64,000 nt of DNA, taken from Opitutaceae bacterium. Its GTDB lineage: Bacteria > Verrucomicrobiota > Verrucomicrobiia > Opitutales > Opitutaceae. Position numbers and translations under genes: made by a program. The notes beneath the pieces are model-generated. The model did no database searches. It was given only the letters and a program-made list of their open reading frames with translations, and had not been told where the DNA came from. Below are positions 57,370 through 64,000 of this stretch, piece after piece. Each line of letters starts with the position of its first letter. The first letter of the stretch is position 1. The stretch lies in the NCBI GenBank assembly GCA_003151515.1, contig PLXS01000022.1:20825-84824 (forward strand), given 5' to 3'.

Positions 57370-58979
57370 GCGGGGCGCAATCGGGCCTGTACGGCTCAGA
57401 CAGGAGCTTGCTGTCGCCCTCCGCGGTGCGCCTGCTTGACCGCGGCGTGCTCAAGTGGGTGATCGCGATCACGGCGGCGCTGGGCGCCATCCTTGAGGTG
57501 ATCGACACGAGCATCGTCAACGTCGCGCTGCCCGACATCCAGGGGAACCTCGGCGCGACGCTCTCCGAGGCCGGCTGGGTCTCGACCGGCTACGCGTGCG
57601 CCAACGTTGTCATCATCCCTCTCACGGCGTGGCTGAGCAACAGGTTCGGGCGCAGGCAGTACCTCCTGTTCTCGCTGGTCGGCTTCACGGCGTCCTCAGC
57701 CCTTTGCGGCATGTCGGCCAACCTCCCGATGCTGGTTTTCGCGCGCGTCCTGCAGGGGCTCTCCGGCGGCGGCCTTCTCGCGAAGGCGCAGTCGATCCTG
57801 TTCGAGGCATTCCCCCGGTGGGAGCAGCCCGCCGCCCAGGCGATATTCGGGATCGGGGTCATCTCGGGCCCGGCGCTCGGGCCGGTGCTCGGGGGCTATC
57901 TGACCGACACGCTGGGCTGGCGCTGGATATTCTTCATCAACCTGCCCTTCGGAATCCTGGCGGTGCTCATGACGATCGTGTTCCTGCCCCGGGATCGCCG
58001 CCAGGACATCAGCCGAGACCGGGTCGACTGGATCGGCATCGTGCTCCTCGCGATCGGGCTCGGGTGCTTCCAGACATTCCTCGAGCAGGGCCAGGAGGAC
58101 GACTGGTTCAGCTCCCGCCTCATCGTGTGCATGGCGGTGGGGACGGTCACGGGCCTCGCCCTGTTCGTCAGGCGGGAGCTCACGATCGACTTCCCGGCGG
58201 TCGACCTTCGGGCGCTGCGCTACCGGGCGCTCTCGGCTGGCAGCCTCTATTCCCTTGTCCTTGGCATGGGGCTCTACGGCGTCATCTTCGCCGTGCCGGT
58301 CTTCGTGCAGGACTACCTGCACTACACGGCGATGCAGAGCGGAATCCTGCAGCTGCCGAGCGCCTTGGCCGCCGCCTTCGCCATGATCCTGATGGGGAAG
58401 GTCTCCGGCCGCGTGGACGCAAGGCTCCTGATCGCGATCGGGGCCGTGATAACCGTCGCCGCGGCGCTCATGCTGGCGACGATCAACCCGGACACGAGCC
58501 CCATGAGCCTCTACGTGCCGCTGTTCCTGCGCGGGCTCGGCAGCCCGATCATGTTCCTGCCGCTCAGCCTCGCGACCCTGGGGGACCTGCCCAAGGACAA
58601 GGTGGCCTCCGGCGCCGGCTTCTACAACCTGACCCGCCAGCTCGGAAGCAGCATCGGGATCGCCGTGATCACCTCCACCCTCTCCTACCGCCAGGCCGTG
58701 CACCGCGCCGTGCTCGTGGTCCACGAGGGCATCGGCAGCCCGGACCTCGCCGCGCGCCTCGGCCGCCTGCGGGCGGCGCTCTCAAGGGTGAGCTCGGACC
58801 CCGTGGGGATCCGCATGCGCGCGCTCAAGCTCCTCGACGTGGGGGTGGACCAGCAGTCTCTGCTCCTTTCGTTTGCCGACATATTCATGTACGTTGCCGT
58901 GGCCTTCACACTCTCGCTCCCGCTTCTCCTCCTCCTCGGGCGCGGCAGGAACGCGACCGCGGCGACGGCCCACGAGTAG
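57366..58979 (+). CDS. DHA2/EmrB-type MFS drug:H+ antiporter
   Basis: 537 residues, the size of 14-helix DHA2 transporters. Motifs: IDTSIVNVALPDIQGNLGATLSEAGWVSTGY (helix 1, motif D), LTAWLSNRFGRRQYL (motif A-like) and GIGVISGPALGPVLGGYLTDTLGWRWIFFINLPFG (motif C). RQLGSSIGIAVITSTLSYRQ lies near helix 13. It is expected in the inner membrane, working with the HlyD/EmrA protein encoded 23 bp downstream to expel drugs or fatty acid-like compounds. The outer-membrane TolC partner is not encoded here. Confidence 0.95.
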   Translation: MSGAQSGLYGSDRSLLSPSAVRLLDRGVLKWVIAITAALGAILEVIDTSIVNVALPDIQGNLGATLSEAGWVSTGYACANVVIIPLTAWLSNRFGRRQYLLFSLVGFTASSALCGMSANLPMLVFARVLQGLSGGGLLAKAQSILFEAFPRWEQPAAQAIFGIGVISGPALGPVLGGYLTDTLGWRWIFFINLPFGILAVLMTIVFLPRDRRQDISRDRVDWIGIVLLAIGLGCFQTFLEQGQEDDWFSSRLIVCMAVGTVTGLALFVRRELTIDFPAVDLRALRYRALSAGSLYSLVLGMGLYGVIFAVPVFVQDYLHYTAMQSGILQLPSALAAAFAMILMGKVSGRVDARLLIAIGAVITVAAALMLATINPDTSPMSLYVPLFLRGLGSPIMFLPLSLATLGDLPKDKVASGAGFYNLTRQLGSSIGIAVITSTLSYRQAVHRAVLVVHEGIGSPDLAARLGRLRAALSRVSSDPVGIRMRALKLLDVGVDQQSLLLSFADIFMYVAVAFTLSLPLLLLLGRGRNATAATAHE

Positions 58980-59002
58980 CACGCAGCGGGGAACCCACCA
59001 CC

Positions 59003-60112
59003 ATGACACAATCCACGAAGACACAGTCGCCCATACCGCGCAAGGGAACGGGAGCGGCCGCGCGGATAGCCGTATCGGTCGCCATCGTTGGCACGCTCGC
59101 GTGGCTCGGCCATTTCGCATACAGGATGTACCTCTACGAGGAGACCGACGACGCCGTCGTGGAGGGCCACGTCCACCAGGTGAGCCCCCAGATCGACGGG
59201 ACGGTAAAGGAGGTGCTCGCAAGCGACAACCAGGAGGTGGCGCAGGGCGACGTGCTCGTGCGGCTCGATCCCCTTGAGTTCCAGATCCTGGTCGAGAAGG
59301 AGGAGGCCGGGCTCGCCCAGTCCGAGGCCGACGAGGCGCGCGCGGGCGCGGCCGCCGCGCAGGCCCAGGCGCAGCTCGCGGGCGCGCAGGCACGCTCGAC
59401 GGCCGCCGGGGCGCAGGTCACCGAGGCCAAAGTGCAGCTCGACCTCGCCGAGATAAACCGCCGGCGCGCCCGTCAGCTCTTCAGCGAAGGTGGCGCCGTC
59501 ACGCAGTCGGACGTCGACAACGCCGAGAGCTCCTACAGCGGCGCGCAGGCGGCGCTCGACGCGGCGCAGGCGAACACGCGCGTGGCGGAGGCGTCCATCG
59601 GGGAGGCCAGGGCCTCGCTGGAGGAGGCGAAGGCGCAGGCCCTCTCCGCAAAGGCGAACTCCCTCTCGTTCAGGGCCGGCGTCACCGACGCCAAGCGCAA
59701 GCTCGCCTACGCGACCATCCTCGCGCCGGCAGCCGGACGCATCGGCAACAGGAATGTCGAGGCGGGCAACCGCGTCCAGGCGGGCCAGGTTCTCTTTGCC
59801 CTCGTGGAGCCCAATCCGTGGATCGTCGCCAATTTCAAGGAGACGCAGATCGCGCGCATGCACGCGGGCCTTCCGGTCGACGTCACGATCGACGCCCTGC
59901 CCGGCGTCGAGCTGCACGGCTCCGTGGACAGCCTGTCCCCGGCCAGCGGGGCGCAGTTCGCCCTGCTTCCGCCGGACAACGCGACGGGCAACTTTACGAA
60001 GGTCGTCCAGCGCGTGCCCGTGAAGATCATGCTCGAGCCGGCGAGCGCCCAGGTGCTCGGCGAGCGCCTGCGGCCTGGCCTGTCGGCTGTCGTGGACATC
60101 AGAGTCCGCTAG
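59003..60112 (+). CDS. HlyD/EmrA-type efflux periplasmic adaptor
   Basis: 369 residues from ATG 59003. One N-terminal membrane helix (AARIAVSVAIVGTLAWLGHF), then EETDDAVVEGHVHQVSPQIDGTVKEVLASDNQEVAQGDVLVRLDP (lipoyl-like half). A long Ala/Gln/Glu coiled-coil hairpin (~90-220) follows, then ILAPAAGRIGNRNVEAGNRVQAGQVLFALV and a beta-barrel domain with PWIVANFKETQIARM and SPASGAQFALLPPDNATGNFTKVVQRVPV. Together with the MFS protein it forms an EmrAB-type pump. Confidence 0.95.
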   Translation: MTQSTKTQSPIPRKGTGAAARIAVSVAIVGTLAWLGHFAYRMYLYEETDDAVVEGHVHQVSPQIDGTVKEVLASDNQEVAQGDVLVRLDPLEFQILVEKEEAGLAQSEADEARAGAAAAQAQAQLAGAQARSTAAGAQVTEAKVQLDLAEINRRRARQLFSEGGAVTQSDVDNAESSYSGAQAALDAAQANTRVAEASIGEARASLEEAKAQALSAKANSLSFRAGVTDAKRKLAYATILAPAAGRIGNRNVEAGNRVQAGQVLFALVEPNPWIVANFKETQIARMHAGLPVDVTIDALPGVELHGSVDSLSPASGAQFALLPPDNATGNFTKVVQRVPVKIMLEPASAQVLGERLRPGLSAVVDIRVR

Positions 60113-60650
60113 AGAGACGCCGCTCATGCGTGCGGCTTCGAAGGCCCATGGATCTTAAGTTAATGGTAATTTTTACCATAATGAAGCTGTACATTAATCC
60201 ATTGGGAATGGTCCTCAAATCCAAACGTTTCGAATATTATATATTATGTGGCTATCTGTTATTACCTTAGACATATAAGCAATCGCACGATCCAGATCCC
60301 TAGCCGCCTGATTATCGCTGCAATCAAACCGGCACCAGCGGGGACGGAATCGGCCCATCAGCCCGCTGGTCTGCGGCTTGGGTACGCACACACCAGGAGC
60401 CATCGACTGCCATCCATGATCGTCTTGCGGGGCATTTTCAGAGGGGCACGGGATTGCGTTTGCGCGTTGGATTCCCTCCTGCCCGCAAAGGCCATCCGGC
60501 TGTCATCGCCGCCAGTGATCAGCGACCTAGCGCGCGGCATTGACATCCCATTATGTTATAATTCTACATGATTTCATCATGATTTCCCGTGCCGCCGCTG
60601 CGCGAATTGACGGTAGATCCTCTTCTCAAGTCACTTAGTAAACATTAGCC
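60113..60650. other. AT-rich intergenic region with inverted repeats
   Basis: About 540 bp without a convincing gene. It contains ATGGTAA-TTT-TTACCAT (60163-60179), an AT-only stretch near 60230-60250, a TTGACA at 60540, a TATAAT at 60557-60562 (spacing 11, too short for a standard pair), and CATGAT-TTC-ATCATG (60567-60581). The last three lie 70-110 bp before the deoR start and could make its promoter/operator. The first may be an efflux operon terminator-like structure or an operator. Confidence 0.45.
60567..60581. promoter_or_regulatory. inverted repeat upstream of the DeoR-family gene
   Basis: CATGAT-TTC-ATCATG, perfect 6-bp arms, about 70 bp upstream of the regulator start and just after a TATAAT box. 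It may be an auto-operator. Confidence 0.35.
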
Positions 60651-61493
60651 TTGGCTCCAAGAAAACACATCATCGGCGGTACCGCGCCCCTAAGCGTCGA
60701 TTCCCGCCAACGGCGCATCCTAGACGAGCTCCAGGCCAGGGGTTCCTGCACGTACAGGGAGTTCGAGAAACTGCTGGGCGTGTCGTCGATGACCGTGCGA
60801 AGGGACGTCGACGTCCTTGCGAAGCGCGACGCCCTCATCAAGACGCTTGGCGGGGCCCAGTATTCGAACGTCCCGCAGTTCCTCTACGAGACGGCGCTCT
60901 CGGAGCGGATTGCGGTGAACCGGGCCGAGAAGGACATCATTGCCGACAGCGCGCTCAAGCTGGTGCAGCCCCAGCAGACGCTCTACCTCGACGGAAGCAG
61001 CACCTGCATCGCGCTCGCGCGCCTGCTCGCGAAGGCCCAGTTTGCGCTCACGGTGATCACGAACTCGGCGATCATCGCGATGGAGGTCGGCGTCTCCCCG
61101 ACCGCGAAGGTGCTGTGCCTCGGAGGGGATTACGACCCCCAGAGCGCGTCATTCGTGGGCGTGCTTGCCGAGGAGGCCTGCGTGAAGTTCTTCGTGGACA
61201 CGGCGTTCATGTCTACGAAGGCGTTCTTGCCGGAGGAGGGCATGTTCGAGTCGTCCATCGCCGCGCTGCGCATAAAGCAGCTGATGGCGCAAAGGAGTGC
61301 GAAATTGGTCCTGCTCGTGGACCACTCGAAGTTCGGCCAGCGGTCTCTCTGCAGGGTCGTCGCCATCGAGGCCATCCACACCGTGGTAACCGACGCCAAA
61401 AGCCCCAGGGCGGCGCTCGAGGTGCTGCGCAAAGGCGGGCGCCAGGTCGTCGTCGCGGGAGGGAGCGAGCCCGAGGAGCCGAAGGCCGCGTGA
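60651..61493 (+). CDS. DeoR/GlpR family transcriptional regulator
   Basis: 280 residues, TTG start at 60651. Winged helix-turn-helix at residues ~15-70 (VDSRQRRILDELQARGSCTY, GVSSMTVRRDVDVLAKRDALIKTLGGAQ). The DeoRC sugar-phosphate sensor has LQP-like VQPQQTLYLDGSSTCIALARLLA (~105), VITNSAIIA, CLGGDYDPQSASFVG and LVDHSKFGQRSLCRV. Regulators of this type respond to phosphorylated sugars. The target here is unknown; it is not next to a sugar operon. Its C-terminal tail is Pro/Glu-rich. It is convergent with the acetate transporter gene. Confidence 0.93.
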   Translation: MAPRKHIIGGTAPLSVDSRQRRILDELQARGSCTYREFEKLLGVSSMTVRRDVDVLAKRDALIKTLGGAQYSNVPQFLYETALSERIAVNRAEKDIIADSALKLVQPQQTLYLDGSSTCIALARLLAKAQFALTVITNSAIIAMEVGVSPTAKVLCLGGDYDPQSASFVGVLAEEACVKFFVDTAFMSTKAFLPEEGMFESSIAALRIKQLMAQRSAKLVLLVDHSKFGQRSLCRVVAIEAIHTVVTDAKSPRAALEVLRKGGRQVVVAGGSEPEEPKAA

Positions 61494-61546
61494 TTCGGCT
61501 ACGGAAAACACCGGCTTGCGCGCCGAACGGCGTCAACCGAGCCCAG

Positions 61547-61566
61547 AGAGCCCGGGGCCGGGCTCT
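61547..61566. terminator. GC hairpin between convergent deoR and transporter genes
   Basis: An 8-bp stem (61547-61554 with 61559-61566) with a short loop lies in the 94-bp gap between two converging genes. No T-run follows on either strand, so it is only a possible bidirectional terminator. Confidence 0.35.
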
Positions 61567-61587
61567 TCCTGAATGCGCCGCTTGGGA

Positions 61588-62181
61588 TTACCGCTTGACC
61601 GGCCCGATCGGGAGCACGACGTGCCCGAACACCTCGTTTAACACCAGAGCAATGCCCGTGTACATCGCCGATAGCCCGCAGATGATTCCCTCGTAGCCGG
61701 CAAACTTGGTGATCGCCGGATTGCCGAGGTGGTGCCCTATGGCCAGCAGGAAGAAGAGGATCACGAGGGTCGCGAAGACGAACTGAAGAGCGCGGTTCAG
61801 GCGCAGGGTCCCGATGAATAGGCCCGCGGTGAAGACGCCCCAGATTATGAGGTAGGCGACCAGGGCCGCGCCGCTTGTCTCGGCAACGCCCGGAATCCTC
61901 TTTGGCAGCGTGATCAGAGCCACCAGCGTAAGCCAGAACATGCCGTAGGAGATGAAGGCTGTGGCGCCGAAGGTGTTGTTCTTCTTCCATTCCATGATTC
62001 CCGCGATGACCTGGGCGGCTCCACCGTAGAAGATGCCCATGGCAAGGATCATGCTGCTCAGCTCGAAATAGCCAGCGTTGTGGAGGTTCAGCAGGACCGT
62101 GGTCATTCCAAACGCGAGCAAACCCAGCGGAGCCGGATTGGCGGTGGTGTCTTTGATCTCAGTCGTTGCGATGTCGGCCAT
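61588..62181 (-). CDS. GPR1/FUN34/YaaH (SatP) family acetate/succinate transporter
   Basis: 197 residues with six hydrophobic helices. The family signature [14 protein letters not shown] is at residues ~15-28, and [43 protein letters not shown] (~34-76) fits the acetate-binding core, followed by [11 protein letters not shown]. Monocarboxylate (acetate, succinate) uptake or export is the likely role. ATG 62181. No partner genes; the downstream gene is convergent. Confidence 0.95.
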   Translation of the reverse strand: MADIATTEIKDTTANPAPLGLLAFGMTTVLLNLHNAGYFELSSMILAMGIFYGGAAQVIAGIMEWKKNNTFGATAFISYGMFWLTLVALITLPKRIPGVAETSGAALVAYLIIWGVFTAGLFIGTLRLNRALQFVFATLVILFFLLAIGHHLGNPAITKFAGYEGIICGLSAMYTGIALVLNEVFGHVVLPIGPVKR

Positions 62182-62299
62182 TTTATTGGGGGGTTACCAA
62201 CACATCTCGTTTCGAAAACAGCTAACGCGGGTCGACTCTGGGGGCCCGGGGTAAACGGCAGAATCTGTGCGAAGCCGGCAAGGGCTCGTCAAGTGCGTA

Positions 62300-62313
62300 A
62301 TGGGCATGCCCAT
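62300..62313. promoter_or_regulatory. 14-bp palindrome upstream of the acetate transporter
   Basis: ATGGGCATGCCCAT, perfect, ~120 bp upstream of the transporter start and between it and tRNA-Leu. Could be an operator. Its GC-rich core GGGCATGCCC also occurs once at 55435-55444 near rsfS, so chance is possible. Confidence 0.25.
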
Positions 62314-62389
62314 AGCGTGATGCACCTACCCCGTTGACATCTGCCGGGATGTCCCTTTCGGGCTCGACTCCCTCTGCGAGCATCTGAGT

Positions 62390-62475
62390 TGGTGCCCAGG
62401 GCCGGACTCGAACCGGCACTTCCTTGCGGAAATCGGATTTTAAGTCCGAAGCGTCTACCGTTCCGCCACCCGGGC
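62390..62475 (-). tRNA. tRNA-Leu (anticodon UAA)
   Basis: 86 nt on the minus strand including an encoded CCA. Acceptor stem GCCCGGG with CCTGGGC (one G-T), anticodon arm TCGGA-CTTAAAA-TCCGA giving UAA, a long variable arm typical of tRNA-Leu, and a T arm GCCGG-TTCGAGT-CCGGC. The 5' end is at 62475. Confidence 0.96.
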
Positions 62476-62576
62476 AACACAATGATAATTAATGACCTAT
62501 AGAATAGGCTATCTTACTGAGACCGACGAATTGACATTATATTGACACTTACAGCCCCTATCGCGACCATAGGCGC

Positions 62577-63731
62577 ATGAGAACGTCTAAACCAACGGTA
62601 GCGGCTTACAAACACTCTGCGACGACACCCTTCGTGGTCGAAGGGCTCCGGGTCAACGGCAAACGGACGCGCCGATTCTTCGCAACCCGCAAAGAGGCGG
62701 ACGCATGGTTAAGGCTCACGCTGGCCCGAATGAGGCAGGAAGGTGAAGCGGCCATCACGATGCCTGAGGATTTGCGCGTGGAGGCCATCAAATGCGCCGA
62801 GAGGCTCCGCCCCTACGGAAAGACCTTGGGGGACGCTACAGACCACTTATTGACCTACCTGGAGGCCACGGCGAAGAGTTGCACGGTGGCCGAGCTAGTG
62901 GCCGAGTTCAATGCGGCCAAGAAGAGGGATGGAGCATCTCAGCGCTACCTTGAGGACCTAAGTTACCGACTCGCCACGTTTGAGGAGAAATTCGGCGCGC
63001 TCAAGGTGGCTGAGATCCTGCCCGCTCAAATAGACGATTGGCTGCGGGGACTGGATGTTGCCCCGCTTACCCGGAATAACTTCCGCCGGATTCTCAGCGT
63101 CTTCTTTAGGTTCGCCAAAGTACGCGGTTACGTCACCTCGAACCCCATTGAAGGGACGGCCAAGGCCAAGGTTGTTTGCGGCACTCCGGGGATTTTCACC
63201 CCCGAGCAAATGCGGACGGTACTGGAGAAGGCCCCCGCATCGTTTGTGCCGTATCTTGCTATCGGCGGCTTCGCTGGGCTTAGGTCGGCTGAGATCGAAC
63301 GTCTTGACTGGTCTAAGATCGACCTCGCAGGGCGGCTGATCGAAGTGACGGCCAAGAACTCCAAGAGTGCGCAACGAAGGTTCGTGCATATCTGCGACGC
63401 TCTGGCCGCGTGGCTCGCACCCCATGTCCGCGCGTCCGGACCCGTGACGAGCGCAGACAGCATTCGGATTGGCCGCCCGGCAACGGCGAAGGCATCGGGA
63501 ATCGCATGGCCATCGAATGTTCTGCGGCATTCGTTCGCCTCCTACCACCTCGCAAAGTTCAAGAACGCTGGCCAGACCGCCGCGGAGCTTGGGCACGCCG
63601 GGGCTGCGATGCTTTACCAACACTATCGGGAGCTTGTCACCCCCGAGGCTGCGGCCCAGTGGTGGCAGATCATGCCTCCCGCCGATTACGGCAACGTGGT
63701 GGCATTCGAGGCGGAGGTGGCCAATGGCTAA
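62577..63731 (+). CDS. tyrosine recombinase / integrase
   Basis: 384 residues. N-terminal Arm-like part (RVNGKRTRRFFATRKEADAW), SAM-like core-binding domain (~120-200), and the catalytic domain with Arg in FAGLRSAEIERLDW (~residue 238). NVLRHSFASYHLAK, GHAGAAMLYQHYREL (His and the Tyr nucleophile of HYREL) follow. In the usual HxxR box the first His is Asn here (N-V-L-R). It lies ~100 bp from tRNA-Leu, on the 5' side of the tRNA, and starts an element that runs to the right past the window. Two TTGACA strings lie 30-45 bp upstream of its start. Confidence 0.93.
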   Translation: MRTSKPTVAAYKHSATTPFVVEGLRVNGKRTRRFFATRKEADAWLRLTLARMRQEGEAAITMPEDLRVEAIKCAERLRPYGKTLGDATDHLLTYLEATAKSCTVAELVAEFNAAKKRDGASQRYLEDLSYRLATFEEKFGALKVAEILPAQIDDWLRGLDVAPLTRNNFRRILSVFFRFAKVRGYVTSNPIEGTAKAKVVCGTPGIFTPEQMRTVLEKAPASFVPYLAIGGFAGLRSAEIERLDWSKIDLAGRLIEVTAKNSKSAQRRFVHICDALAAWLAPHVRASGPVTSADSIRIGRPATAKASGIAWPSNVLRHSFASYHLAKFKNAGQTAAELGHAGAAMLYQHYRELVTPEAAAQWWQIMPPADYGNVVAFEAEVANG

Positions 63732-64000
63732 GAGACTTCGCGCGGAATCTGCTAGCAAACTCCGAAGCAAGGCTGCCAATACAGCCGCCAAGAAGACGGG
63801 GCTTGAACCGGCTGCTATTCCCCAGGAATCACCGATGGGCCAACCCGCCGCACTGTCTTACTACTGGGAAGGCAACCGCATCCTGCGATGCCTCCGAAGC
63901 AAGATTCTGTCCGACAACGGCCCTGACGCAGACTTAGCCGGTCCTGATTCGGAGGACGCCTTGAAAGCAATGTTCCGCCGCGTTTTTCAGTCAATGACCT
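63724..64000 (+). CDS. unknown protein, truncated by window end
   Basis: An ATG frame at 63724 overlaps the integrase stop by 8 bp and stays open to the window end (92 codons). The start is basic (AKRLRAESASKLRSKAA), then ALSYYWEGNRILRCLRSKIL, and an acidic C-terminal part (GPDADLAGPDSEDAL). No family recognised. The coupling to the integrase suggests it is the second gene of the mobile element. Confidence 0.55.
   Translation, partial: MAKRLRAESASKLRSKAANTAAKKTGLEPAAIPQESPMGQPAALSYYWEGNRILRCLRSKILSDNGPDADLAGPDSEDALKAMFRRVFQSMT

Noticed and set aside
60540..60562. TTGACA and TATAAT as a sigma-70 promoter
   Set aside because: The two boxes are only 11 bp apart; a working pair needs about 17, so they cannot be used together.
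60248..60571. Plus-strand frame of ~107 codons in the AT-rich gap
   Set aside because: No ribosome-binding site, no ATG start and no family character; it overlaps the likely regulatory elements.
55435..62311. GGGCATGCCC at 55435-55444 and again at 62302-62311 as a shared regulatory motif
   Set aside because: A 10-bp GC-rich palindrome can occur by chance in 64 kb of such DNA and the two sites have no common gene context.
1..64000. CRISPR arrays, rRNA genes and complete insertion sequences
   Set aside because: No regularly spaced repeats, no rRNA-like conserved stretches and no transposase reading frames were seen.

Overview
The window is high-GC DNA from a Gram-negative bacterium. It carries a TonB-dependent receptor, lipoproteins, system II cytochrome c biogenesis genes, a family of short type IV pilins, a secreted protein ending in a C-terminal domain common in Verrucomicrobia, several UroD-family methyltransferases, and many large polytopic glycosyltransferase-like proteins. 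Together these suggest Verrucomicrobiota, probably an Opitutaceae-like lineage. That placement is an inference from gene content; there is no rRNA in the window.

Layout. 1-10 kb: partial SDR, GrpB-family protein, a secreted orphan, TonB receptor, subtilase, a polytopic membrane protein and secreted orphans. 9.9-13.8 kb: a tightly coupled minus-strand operon encoding a class II aldolase/SDR fusion, an MtnA-type isomerase and a Tat-exported NIPSNAP protein, resembling a DHAP-shunt or methylthioribose/5-deoxyribose salvage unit. 14-22.5 kb: acyltransferase, two orphans, a lipoprotein-ResB-CcsA operon, xseA and a VTT-domain membrane protein. 22.6-26.8 kb: two large GT-C-like membrane proteins and a DPM1-like GT2.

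27.1-34.8 kb: a corrinoid methyl-transfer cluster with three UroD/MtaA-like proteins, a DUF1638 protein, a RACo-like [2Fe-2S]/ASKHA reductive activator, a corrinoid-binding protein, and a convergent homocysteine S-methyltransferase. 34.8-40.4 kb: a visibly lower-GC block with a sugar-phosphate-isomerase-like TIM barrel, two Gfo/Idh/MocA oxidoreductases and a DUF5060/DUF4038 (GH140-like) secreted glycosidase. This may be a carbohydrate module, possibly for O-methylated sugars. It is followed by a secreted alpha/alpha-barrel protein.

42.2-53.9 kb: six GT-C-like membrane proteins, including two tandem paralogue pairs, plus a GtrB-like GT2, directly abutting three type IV pilin genes at 53.9-55.3 kb. 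Two of the pilin genes share a nearly identical 287-bp stretch. The arrangement suggests envelope or pilin glycosylation. 55.4-64 kb: nadD-rsfS, a TetR-EmrB-EmrA-like efflux operon with a perfect palindromic operator at the regulator start, a DeoR-family regulator, an acetate transporter, tRNA-Leu(UAA), a tyrosine recombinase and a truncated downstream ORF, probably the edge of a mobile element.

The most promising candidates for something undescribed are the corrinoid/UroD/DUF1638 cluster next to the sugar module, the aldolase-SDR/MtnA/NIPSNAP operon, and the paralogous GT-C array beside the triplicated pilins.
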